Source: Paraburkholderia heleia NBRC 101817 (GTDB lineage: Bacteria; Pseudomonadota; Gammaproteobacteria; Burkholderiales; Burkholderiaceae). From it: a DNA stretch of 64,000 nucleotides. Below the pieces are notes generated by a model. The model did not search any database and was not told the DNA's origin. It worked only from the letters and a program-made list of their open reading frames with translations. Location: positions 1 to 64,000 of the forward strand of contig NZ_BBJH01000024.1 in NCBI RefSeq assembly GCF_000739775.1, read 5' to 3'. The position numbers and the translations under genes were made by a program. This document shows positions 24,964 to 32,567 of this stretch, piece after piece (the stretch's first letter is position 1; each line of letters starts with the position of its first letter).

Positions 24964-26109
24964 TCAACCGCTCACGCGATGCGTCGCGAGCAACTCCGTG
25001 GTGAGTCCAGCGAGATCGGTGCTACCCAGCAAACGCATACACGTTTGCAGTTCCTTATGCAGCATCGTCAATACGTCGCTGGCGCCGACTTCGCCCTCGG
25101 CCGCCAATCCATACAGCGGCGCGCGACCCAGTAGCACGCCGCGCGCACCGAGCGCAACGGCCTTCGCGATGTCGCTGCCGCGCCGCACGCCGCCATCGAC
25201 GAACACCTCCGCCGCGCCCGCTTCGCTGACCGTTTCAGCGAGCAGATCCAACGGGCTGCGTGCGCCGTCGAGCTGTCTGCCGCCGTGATTCGACAGCACC
25301 ACGCCATCCACTTCGTGCCTGAACGCGAGCCGCGCATCGGCCGCGCTTTGCACGCCCTTCACCAGAATCTTGCCGTGCCAATGCCGGCGCAGCCACGCGA
25401 GATCCTGCCAGCTCAAGCCCTGATCCATCCGATGCGTGCGCGTGCCCATGCGGTCTTTGACGCCGGCCGCGAGCAGCGCGCTGCGCGACAGGTTCACGAG
25501 TCTCGGCTGACCGTGCACGCCGACCGTCGCAAGCCAGCGCGGATGCGTGACCAGCTCCCATATCAGCCGCGGCGTCCAGCGCACCGGCATCGCGAAACCG
25601 GTGCGCGCGTAATCGTCGCGTTGACCGAGGACCGGCGTGTCGACCGTCAGCAGCAAGGTCGAGAACTGGGCGTCGCGAGCGCGCGCCATCAGGTTCTCCG
25701 CGATGCGCCGGTCCTGCTGCACATAGAGCTGCAGCCACAGCTCGCCGTCGCTCACGCCGCGTACGTCTTCGAGCAGACTCGTCGACGCACTCGACAACGC
25801 AAACGGCAAGCCGGCCGCATGGGCCGCGCGCGCGAGCGCTTCTTCCGCGCGACGGCGGAAGATCCCGTTGATGCCGGTCGGCCCGACCACGGCCGGCCAC
25901 GCGGCGGGCCGCCCCGCGAGCGTCGTGCGCGTATCGACGTTCGACACGTCGCGCAGCACGCGCGCGTCGAACGCGAGCGCTTCGAACGCGGCGCGATTGC
26001 GCCGCAACGTGATTTCGTTTTCGGCGCCGCCCTCCAGATACGCATACGCGAAGCGCGGCAGGAAGCGTCGCGCGGCGCGCCGGTAGTCGGCGACGTTCGC
26101 GTAGATCAC
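24964..26109 (-). CDS. FMN-dependent alpha-hydroxyacid oxidase/dehydrogenase (LldD/glycolate oxidase family)
   Basis: A 381-residue TIM-barrel flavoenzyme. Conserved segments: FAYAYLEGGAENEITLRRNR at the N-terminus, RWTPRLIWELVTHPRWL, KILVKGVQSAADARLA, the active-site SNHGGRQLDGA with catalytic His, and GARGVLLGRAPLYGLA for phosphate binding. It oxidises an (S)-2-hydroxy acid to the 2-keto acid. The start at 26109 overlaps the permease stop (ATGA), so a catabolic enzyme is fused into the transporter operon. With the D-2-hydroxyacid dehydrogenase opposite, both stereoisomers of a hydroxy acid could be handled. Confidence 0.9.
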   Translation of the reverse strand: MIYANVADYRRAARRFLPRFAYAYLEGGAENEITLRRNRAAFEALAFDARVLRDVSNVDTRTTLAGRPAAWPAVVGPTGINGIFRRRAEEALARAAHAAGLPFALSSASTSLLEDVRGVSDGELWLQLYVQQDRRIAENLMARARDAQFSTLLLTVDTPVLGQRDDYARTGFAMPVRWTPRLIWELVTHPRWLATVGVHGQPRLVNLSRSALLAAGVKDRMGTRTHRMDQGLSWQDLAWLRRHWHGKILVKGVQSAADARLAFRHEVDGVVLSNHGGRQLDGARSPLDLLAETVSEAGAAEVFVDGGVRRGSDIAKAVALGARGVLLGRAPLYGLAAEGEVGASDVLTMLHKELQTCMRLLGSTDLAGLTTELLATHRVSG

Positions 26110-26930
26110 CGGCTCTCCTCGATGTTGAGGATCTTGCCGAGGCCGAGGAAGTAGTTGGCGAACGCGAGCAGACTCGCGGTCACGACGATATACACGACCG
26201 ACAGCGCGGCCAATGTCGGGTCGGCGAACTCGCGCACGTAGTTGTACATCGTGACCGGCAGCGTCTGGGTGTCTTCCGTGGTGATGAATAGCGACGCAGT
26301 GAACTCGTTGAACGACAGGATCGCCGCGAACAACCAGCCGCCGAACAGGCCCGGCGCGAGCAACGGCACGACAACCGTGAACAGCACTTTCACTGGCGGT
26401 GCACCGAGACTGGCGGCCGCGTGTTCAAGCCGCTCGTCGAGATTTTCCATCGACACGTACACACTGCGCAGCACGAACGGCAACACCAGAATCACGTGAC
26501 ACAACACGAGAATCGCATAGCCGCGATCCACGCCGATTTGTGCGACGAGGATCAGCAAGCCGAGGCCGATCGTGAACTGCGGAACGACCATCGGCATCCC
26601 GAGGATGGCCTGCAACGTGTCCTTGCCCTTGAAGTCGAGCCGCTTGACCGTGATCGCGACACCCGCGCCGACCACCAGCGCGATCAGTGACGCCCAGAAC
26701 GTGACGATCAGACTCGAGCGCAGCCCCGCCTGGAAGTCCGCATACGTAAGCACCCGCGTGAACCAGTGCAGCGACCACTGCTGCGGCGGAAACGCGAGAA
26801 TCGCCTTGTCGTTGAACGCGGCCAGCGTGACGACCACCACCGGCAACAACAGGAACGCAAGGATCAGGCAGATCGCCGCCGGACCGGCGATGCGCAGCGA
26901 CAGTGGCAAGCTGGGTTTGATCTTCTTCAT
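26106..26930 (-). CDS. ABC transporter permease (PotC-like)
   Basis: A 274-residue inner-membrane permease with about six hydrophobic segments and the binding-protein-dependent transport motif EHAAASLGAPPVKVLFTVVVPLLAPG (EAA loop, near residues 160-185). Starts 1 bp after the stop of the partner permease. Family: spermidine/putrescine or 2-aminoethylphosphonate importers. Confidence 0.92.
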   Translation of the reverse strand: MKKIKPSLPLSLRIAGPAAICLILAFLLLPVVVVTLAAFNDKAILAFPPQQWSLHWFTRVLTYADFQAGLRSSLIVTFWASLIALVVGAGVAITVKRLDFKGKDTLQAILGMPMVVPQFTIGLGLLILVAQIGVDRGYAILVLCHVILVLPFVLRSVYVSMENLDERLEHAAASLGAPPVKVLFTVVVPLLAPGLFGGWLFAAILSFNEFTASLFITTEDTQTLPVTMYNYVREFADPTLAALSVVYIVVTASLLAFANYFLGLGKILNIEESR

Positions 26931-26931
26931 G

Positions 26932-27786
26932 TCAATGTCCTCCGAGCCGCTTCAGACGTCCGGTGAATCTGCCGAAGATCAGCAGCGACACGGCGGTCAA
27001 CGCAAGACCGATGATGCTCAGGCTCGCGGCCAATGGAAAGTTCAGCGAGGACAAGCCCAGCTGATAAACGAGTGTGGAGATGGTCGGCACGCGGCCGCCG
27101 CCGATCATCTGCGGCGTCGCGAACGCGCTGAAGGTCCACGCGAACGCGGTGGTCGCACTCGCCAGAATCCCCGGCATCGACAGCGGCAGCGTGACCGTCA
27201 CGAAAATCCGCACCGGGTTCGCGCCGAGACTCTGCGCCGCGCGTTCGTAATCGCGATTGATGTGCGAGATCGCGGCGCCCAGCATCAGCACGGTCACCGG
27301 AATCGTCACGTGCACGAGCGCGAGCACCACGCCGAAGTGCGTGAACATCAGGTCGATCGGCCAGTCGATCAGGCCGAGATTGCGCAGCACCGTATTGACG
27401 AAGCCGTTGCTGCCGAGCACGACCGTCCACGAATAGGTGCGCACGATTTCGCCGAGAAACAGCGGCGTGAGCGACATGATCAGGATGATCGATTTGAGCG
27501 CGCGGTTGCGCACCCGCACCAGCGCGTACGCCAACGGATACGCGAGCAGCAGCGAGAAGATCATCGTCTCCACGCTCAGGCGCAGCGTATTGAACAGCGC
27601 GTTCAGATAGATCATCCGGGTCAGCCCGGAGAAATTCGCAAGCGTGAAACCGCCCACGTCCAGCGAGCCCGGCACATAGGCGCGCAGGCTGAACTGCAAC
27701 ACCGTCAGCAACGCCGCACAAGTACCGAATGCGACGATCACGGCAGGCGCGATCATCCATCCCTTGAGCCTGCTATACATAGTCAT
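26932..27786 (-). CDS. ABC transporter permease (PotB-like)
   Basis: A 284-residue permease with six predicted membrane segments; the first follows MYSRLKGWMIAPAVIVAFG. The EAA loop reads ERAAQSLGANPVRIFVTVTLPLSMPG. It forms a heterodimer with the PotC-like permease. It is separated from the upstream binding-protein gene by 122 bp containing two stable hairpins. Confidence 0.92.
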   Translation of the reverse strand: MTMYSRLKGWMIAPAVIVAFGTCAALLTVLQFSLRAYVPGSLDVGGFTLANFSGLTRMIYLNALFNTLRLSVETMIFSLLLAYPLAYALVRVRNRALKSIILIMSLTPLFLGEIVRTYSWTVVLGSNGFVNTVLRNLGLIDWPIDLMFTHFGVVLALVHVTIPVTVLMLGAAISHINRDYERAAQSLGANPVRIFVTVTLPLSMPGILASATTAFAWTFSAFATPQMIGGGRVPTISTLVYQLGLSSLNFPLAASLSIIGLALTAVSLLIFGRFTGRLKRLGGH

Positions 27787-27830
27787 GGTGTCAATCTGGT
27801 TCGTTGTTCAACTGCTATCTACAACCACCG

Positions 27831-27894
27831 GCTCCCCGCGAGCCGTGATGCGCTGCGGGGAGCTTGCGGGTTTTCAAAGCCGGCCTGAGCCGGT
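27831..27894 (-). promoter_or_regulatory. Intercistronic hairpins between binding-protein and permease genes
   Basis: Read on the minus strand, the mRNA after the binding-protein stop can form ACCGGC-TCAG-GCCGGCT (27878-27894), then a 9-bp stem GCTCCCCGC / GCGGGGAGC (27831-27839 with 27855-27863). Such structures commonly protect or terminate the upstream mRNA so that binding protein is made in excess over permease. Confidence 0.5.
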
Positions 27895-27908
27895 CGGCGG
27901 CAACAACA

Positions 27909-28937
27909 TCAATTCATGATGTTTTCGGCGAACCACTTGCGCCAGGTGGGCGTCAGTTCCGCGCGCAGCTTCGAATCGATCACGATGGTTTGCTTGTTCC
28001 ACTGATCGCGCGTCGTGAACACGCCGGGTAGCGCCGCGTCGGCCTTCGACACGGCTGCGTCGTCGACCACCGGACTCGCCTTCTGCAGCGCTACGATCTT
28101 CGCCTGTACCGCCGGCGACAGCGCGATGTTCATGAACTTGTACGCGAGATCGGCTTTCTTGCTCCCCTTCATGATGCCCATGCTGTCGATGCCGAGAATC
28201 GCGCCTTCCTTCGGGATCACCACCTTGATCGGCACGCCTTGCGCGATCTGGTAGTACGCGTTCATCGACAACAGCACTTCGACCGGCGTTTCGCCCGTCT
28301 GGATCAGCTGCTCGCCATTCGCGTCGTCGGTGTAGAACGCCTTGAAGTTCGGCTTGAGCGCCTTGAGCTTGTCTTCACCCTTCTGCCAGTTCTTCGCGTC
28401 GCCGCCCGAGAGCACCGCCGCGACCGTCATGATGTGGCTCGGGTCCCAGTCGGGCGCCGAGATCTTGCCCTTCAGCGCCGGATTCCACAGGTCGCTCCAG
28501 CTGTCGAACTTCATGCTCGGCGGGACCATGTCGGTGCGGTAGCCGATCGTGTACACATACGCCCACGTACCGATGTGGTACGGGCTGATCTTCGCCTGAT
28601 CGACGAGGTGCGAGTAGTTCGGCAGCTTGCTGAAGTCGAGCTTCTCGAACAGGTTGCTGTTCACGTACAGCCAACCGACCTGCGAGGTCGTCACGGTGAT
28701 GTCGCTTTCCGGCGTCGACGCGAGCTTGGCCTTGTTCAGACGGTCGATCGTGCCGCCGGTCACGTACTTGACCGGCACGCCGGTCTCCTTGGTGAATTCC
28801 TGGCCGACCGTCTGGTCGATCATGTCCCGGAAGTTGCCGCCCCAGGTGCTGACGACGAGCGCATCGGCGGCGCTTGCGGAGCCTGCTGCGACCAGCGCGC
28901 TGAACGCAATGCCTGCTGTGAGTATTGTCTTGATCAC
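27909..28937 (-). CDS. Spermidine/putrescine-type ABC substrate-binding protein (PotD-like)
   Basis: A 342-residue periplasmic binding protein of the PotD/AphA-like SBP_bac_8 class. The GTG at 28937 is chosen because it gives a clean signal peptide (IKTILTAGIAFSALVAAGSASAA) and has GGGGA upstream; longer frames are rejected. The mature part begins DALVVSTWGGNFRDMIDQTVG, then VKYVTGGTIDRLNKAK and a C-terminal WRKWFAENIMN. First gene of the minus-strand transporter operon. The ligand is probably a small amine or amine-containing compound. Confidence 0.9.
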   Translation of the reverse strand: MIKTILTAGIAFSALVAAGSASAADALVVSTWGGNFRDMIDQTVGQEFTKETGVPVKYVTGGTIDRLNKAKLASTPESDITVTTSQVGWLYVNSNLFEKLDFSKLPNYSHLVDQAKISPYHIGTWAYVYTIGYRTDMVPPSMKFDSWSDLWNPALKGKISAPDWDPSHIMTVAAVLSGGDAKNWQKGEDKLKALKPNFKAFYTDDANGEQLIQTGETPVEVLLSMNAYYQIAQGVPIKVVIPKEGAILGIDSMGIMKGSKKADLAYKFMNIALSPAVQAKIVALQKASPVVDDAAVSKADAALPGVFTTRDQWNKQTIVIDSKLRAELTPTWRKWFAENIMN

Positions 28938-29255
28938 TCGAATTTCCCCGTAGGTTGATTGAAGAGCACGGCATGACGCGCTGTGCAGGTACGGGGCAAT
29001 AGTGAAAGAGCGGGCGTGAATCGCCAAGTTGCCTTTTCCGCTGGCGTGCATCGCAATTTCCGACGCGGCTTTTTTTCCTCGCGGGCTGCGACGCGTATAT
29101 CCCGCGCCTGCCATGCGGGTGCTTGCGGTCCGCTTCTGGTCCGAGCGCGAGCTGCCTTAAGAAAAGCTGACACCTCGCACCGGAAAAGCCAAATAGCCAG
29201 CGCGGGCGCCGTCACCGACCATGGCCGCAGTCGACCCAACCAGGACCTTCGCGCC
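28938..29255. other. Divergent promoter region between binding-protein and RidA operons
   Basis: About 318 bp without a convincing gene. It must hold the promoters for both the minus-strand transporter operon and the plus-strand ridA-like operon. Noted: a run of seven T at about 29069-29075 flanked by GC-rich sequence. No symmetrical operator was identified by eye. Confidence 0.5.
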
Positions 29256-29669
29256 ATGAAGCACACCCGCATCCGCACATTCAACACCAAAGCCACCTAC
29301 CCCGAACAGAAGCTGGACAATGACCTCTGCCAGGCGGTGGTCGCGCGCGGCAGCTTCGTGTTTCTGCGCGGCCAGATCGGCCAGAACCTCGACACATCGG
29401 AAAGCGTGTGCATCGGCGACGCGGCCGGCCAGACCGAGCAGGCGATGGCCAACATCGCGATGCTGCTCGGCGAAGCGGGCGGCGAACTCGCCGACATCTG
29501 CAAGATCACGATCTACATCACCGACCCGCGTTATCGCGAAGAAGTCTACCAGGTGGTCGGCAAGTGGCTCAAAGGCGTGTTTCCGGTGTCGACCGGCATC
29601 GTCGTCGCGGCGCTCGCGCGGCCTGAATGGCTTGTCGAAGTCGACGCGACCGCCGTTATTCCGGACTGA
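29256..29669 (+). CDS. RidA/YjgF family protein, non-canonical
   Basis: A 137-residue Rid family protein (MKHTRIRTFNTKATYPEQK, FLRGQIGQNLDT, QAMANIAMLLGEAGGELADICKITIYITD). Canonical RidA enamine/imine deaminases carry a conserved Arg in the C-terminal P-A-R-S motif. Here the corresponding segment reads PVSTGIVVAALARP, without that Arg. It therefore belongs with the uncharacterised Rid subfamilies and may bind or hydrolyse a different imine. ATG at 29256 after AGGA. Forms an operon with the DUF1028 gene. A role in handling a reactive imine from the amine-oxidising pathway is plausible but inferred. Confidence 0.88.
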   Translation: MKHTRIRTFNTKATYPEQKLDNDLCQAVVARGSFVFLRGQIGQNLDTSESVCIGDAAGQTEQAMANIAMLLGEAGGELADICKITIYITDPRYREEVYQVVGKWLKGVFPVSTGIVVAALARPEWLVEVDATAVIPD

Positions 29670-29690
29670 TCCAACGCGGGGAAGATCCAC

Positions 29691-30362
29691 ATGACCTTTT
29701 CGATCATTGCCCGCTGCCCGCACACCGGCCAGTTCGGCGCAGCGGTCGCCTCGTCATCGCCGGCCGTCGCAGCGCGCTGCATCCGCGCGCGTGCCGGCGT
29801 CGGCGCGGCGGCCAGCCAGAACATCACCGACCCCGCGCTGGGGCCGCAAGCGCTCGATCTGATGGCTGCCGGCCAGGACCCCACCGAAGCGCTCGCAACG
29901 CTGCGCGCGCAGCCGTTCATCGAATACCGACAGTTGATGGCGATCAACGCGCAACGCGCGCCCGCCGTTTTTACCGGTGCCAACGCACTCGGCACGCTCG
30001 CGAGCGCGACCGGCGAGCACGCCGCGTGCGCGGGCAACATGCTGGCCTCGCGCGGCGTGCCGGCGGCGATGCTGGCCGCGTTCGAGCGCGCCGACGGACC
30101 GCTCGCCGAACGCCTGATGCAGGCCTTGCTCGCGGGCGAGACCGCCGGCGGCGAGGAAGGTCCGGTTCATTCGGCCGGACTGCTGGTGGTGGGCGAACTG
30201 GACTGGCCGATCGTCGATCTGCGCATGGACTGGGTCGAACACGGCCCGATCAAAGCGCTCTACGCCGCGTGGCAAGTCTACGCACCTCAGGTGGCCGACT
30301 ACATCACGCGAGCGCGCGATCCGCGCGCCGCGCCGAGCTTCGGGGTGCCCGGCGATTTTTGA
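29691..30362 (+). CDS. DUF1028 domain-containing protein
   Basis: A 223-residue protein of the DUF1028 family, which has an Ntn-hydrolase-like fold. The family N-terminus MTFSIIARCPHTGQFGAAVASSSP is intact, followed by AGVGAAASQNITDP and GHAA-like glycine-rich turns. Members are often found with amino acid or peptide catabolism genes. It starts 21 bp after the RidA-like gene and is probably co-transcribed. The activity is not established. Confidence 0.88.
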   Translation: MTFSIIARCPHTGQFGAAVASSSPAVAARCIRARAGVGAAASQNITDPALGPQALDLMAAGQDPTEALATLRAQPFIEYRQLMAINAQRAPAVFTGANALGTLASATGEHAACAGNMLASRGVPAAMLAAFERADGPLAERLMQALLAGETAGGEEGPVHSAGLLVVGELDWPIVDLRMDWVEHGPIKALYAAWQVYAPQVADYITRARDPRAAPSFGVPGDF

Positions 30363-30467
30363 CACGGTATCGGGCCCGGGCGCTTTGTGCGACTATCGTC
30401 ACTGTCTATGCTGGATCCGTTGATCCGTTGCCCGGTGGCGGCTCCACCTCGTTCCATCGTCCCGCTC

Positions 30468-31448
30468 ATGCTGAATCGTATTTCCCTGCGTCAAATGGAG
30501 TACTTCCTGGCCGCGGCCAAATACGGAAGTATCGCCGTCGCTTCAAGCCAGATTCACATCTCCGCGCCGTCCATTTCCGCCGCCATCGCGCACATGGAAA
30601 CCGAACTCGGTGTTCAGCTGTTCATCCGTCATCCGTCGAAGGGCATGACGCTGACGCCGGTCGGCATGCAGGTGATGCAGGAATGCGAGCAGCTGCTCGA
30701 ACGCGCGTCGAAGCTGTACGACATCGCGTCCGATTCGAGCGAGGCGATGCAAGGCGTGCTGCGCGTCGGCTGCTTCCAGTCGCTCACGCCGATGATCGCG
30801 CCGGAAGTGATTTTCGGTTTCGCGCGCGCGTTCAAGAAAATCGATCTGCAACTGGTGGAAGGCGATCAGCGTGAGTTGATCGAGAAACTGCGCAATGGCG
30901 AAATTGACGTCGCGATCACGTACGACCTCGAATTGGGCGACGAGGTGGACTTCGAAGTCTTGAGCAAGTTGCCGCCGCATGTGCTCGTCAACGAACTGCA
31001 TCCGCTTGCTCAGCAAAGCGCGGTGACGCTCGGCGAACTAGCGCCACTGCCAATGGTGATGCTTGATCTGCCGATGAGCCGGGATTACTTTCTTTCGCTG
31101 TTCGCGCGCGCGAATGTCGAGCCGCAGATCGCGGCCAGGTCCCGCTCGGAGGACGTGGTGCGGTCGCTGGTCAGCAGCGGCATCGGCTACGCGCTTTTCA
31201 ACGTGCGGCCGAAGTCGAATCAGGCGCTCGACGGAAAACGCTTTACGCGTCTGCGTCTGGCCGGCGAACATCGGCCGATGCTGCTCGGCCTCGCCACCTA
31301 CATGCCCGCGAAACGCTCGCGACTTGCACAGGTTTTCATGCAGCGTTGCCGCTCGTACATCTCCGATCAATACATCCCGGGCATGAGCGCCGCACGCTAT
31401 TTCGACCCGCATCTGATTGGAACGGCCGCGCACAGCGACGCTGCGTAA
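30468..31448 (+). CDS. LysR family transcriptional regulator (island regulator)
   Basis: A 326-residue LysR protein from the ATG at 30468 (MLNRISLRQMEYFLAAAKYG). In-frame ATGs up to 27 codons earlier exist, but the earlier residues do not look like the family. Helix-turn-helix: SIAVASSQIHISAPSISAAI, followed by the ligand domain (VLRVGCFQSLTPMIAPEVI). It follows the DUF1028 gene in the same direction and is the only regulator inside the island, so it probably controls both transporter and enzyme operons. Confidence 0.88.
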   Translation: MLNRISLRQMEYFLAAAKYGSIAVASSQIHISAPSISAAIAHMETELGVQLFIRHPSKGMTLTPVGMQVMQECEQLLERASKLYDIASDSSEAMQGVLRVGCFQSLTPMIAPEVIFGFARAFKKIDLQLVEGDQRELIEKLRNGEIDVAITYDLELGDEVDFEVLSKLPPHVLVNELHPLAQQSAVTLGELAPLPMVMLDLPMSRDYFLSLFARANVEPQIAARSRSEDVVRSLVSSGIGYALFNVRPKSNQALDGKRFTRLRLAGEHRPMLLGLATYMPAKRSRLAQVFMQRCRSYISDQYIPGMSAARYFDPHLIGTAAHSDAA

Positions 31449-31759
31449 GTGCAGATCGCGTGCTATCACCGCTTTGCAAGCCGGCGTCGTGTGACGTGAC
31501 CAGACGTAGTCGACGTAGACGGACGCGTTGGCCTCCCGAATGCCCTGTCGAAGAGCGACAAACAAACGTTACCCCACCGAGAAGAGTCGAAAACAGCGAT
31601 ACGCTGTGCGATAAGCGCCCCAAACAACCCATGCCGCACCGAAGTTCGGCACATGGTCGGACAACCAATACGGTGAGCGGTCGAGCATTGTCCGGGGTGG
31701 CGAGATTTAGTTCGCAAGTCTATTGTTCATTGACAGGTCGATCTCACACCAACCGGGTA
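31449..31759. other. Non-coding right edge of the island
   Basis: About 310 bp with no convincing gene. Short frames on both strands match nothing recognisable. It contains AGTCTATTGT (31717-31726), the inverse of a 10-mer in the repeats at the left edge. The region may be degraded mobile-element sequence, but no terminal repeats were found. Confidence 0.4.
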
Positions 31760-32527
31760 TTAGCGCGGCGCCATGCGCAACGCGCCGTCGAGCCGGATCA
31801 CCTCGCCGTTCAGATAGCGGTTGCCGACGATATGCTCGACGAGCGCCGCGAACTCCGCGGGCTGGCCAAGACGCGGGGGAAACGGCACGCCCGCGCCCAG
31901 CGCCTGCTGCACTTCGGTGGGCATGGCGAGCAGCATCGGCGTTTCGAAGATGCCGGGCGCGACGGTCACTACGCGAATACCGTTGCGCGCCAGTTCGCGC
32001 GCGGCCGGCAGCGTGAGCGAAACGACGCCGCCCTTGGACGCCGCATAGGCCGACTGCCCGATCTGCCCATCGTACGCGGCGACCGATGCCGTATTGACGA
32101 TCACGCCGCGCTCGCCGCCGGCCTCGGGCGTATTGCCCGCCATCGCCACGGCGGCGAGGCGCATCACGTTGAAGGTGCCGATGAGATTGACGCTCACGAC
32201 CTTCGCGAACAGATCGAGCGAATGCGCCCCTTCTTTTCCGACGATGCGCTGCGCCGGCGCGATCCCCGCGCAGTTGACCACGCCATGCAGCGCACCGAAG
32301 CGCTGCGTAACAAGCGCAATCGCCGCCTCGACGCTCGCTGCCAGCGTCACATCCACCTCGACGGCGAGTGCATGCTCGCCGCCGGGCGCCGCCTCGTCAC
32401 GCGCACGGGCCACGTCGATATCGCCGAACACAACCTTCGCGCCGCGTTCGAGCAGATGACGGCCCACTGCCGCGCCCAGTCCGGAACCCCCGCCCGTGAT
32501 GAAAAACGTCTTGTCCTGCACAATCAT
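31760..32527 (-). CDS. Short-chain dehydrogenase/reductase (type-2 3-hydroxyacyl-CoA dehydrogenase-like)
   Basis: A 255-residue SDR. Cofactor motif TGGGSGLGAAVGRHL (about 10-24), D for NAD preference (VVFGDIDVARA), NNAG equivalent VVNCAGIAP, catalytic Ser in TASVAAYDGQIGQS, and YAASKGG with catalytic Tyr and Lys. Closest to human type 10 17-beta-HSD / bacterial 3-hydroxyacyl-CoA dehydrogenases (the PETPMLLAMPTEVQ loop and C-terminal NGEVIRLDGALRM). It likely oxidises branched 3-hydroxyacyl-CoA. It lies 40 bp downstream of the indolepyruvate oxidoreductase gene and may be co-transcribed. Confidence 0.9.
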   Translation of the reverse strand: MIVQDKTFFITGGGSGLGAAVGRHLLERGAKVVFGDIDVARARDEAAPGGEHALAVEVDVTLAASVEAAIALVTQRFGALHGVVNCAGIAPAQRIVGKEGAHSLDLFAKVVSVNLIGTFNVMRLAAVAMAGNTPEAGGERGVIVNTASVAAYDGQIGQSAYAASKGGVVSLTLPAARELARNGIRVVTVAPGIFETPMLLAMPTEVQQALGAGVPFPPRLGQPAEFAALVEHIVGNRYLNGEVIRLDGALRMAPR

Positions 32528-32567
32528 TTGAGTCTCCTCAGGTAGTACCCGTTAGTTATCCGATCTT

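Noticed and set aside
31466..31717. An 83-codon minus-strand frame at the right edge of the island as a transposase remnant
   Set aside because: No transposase motif or terminal inverted repeats could be recognised in it.
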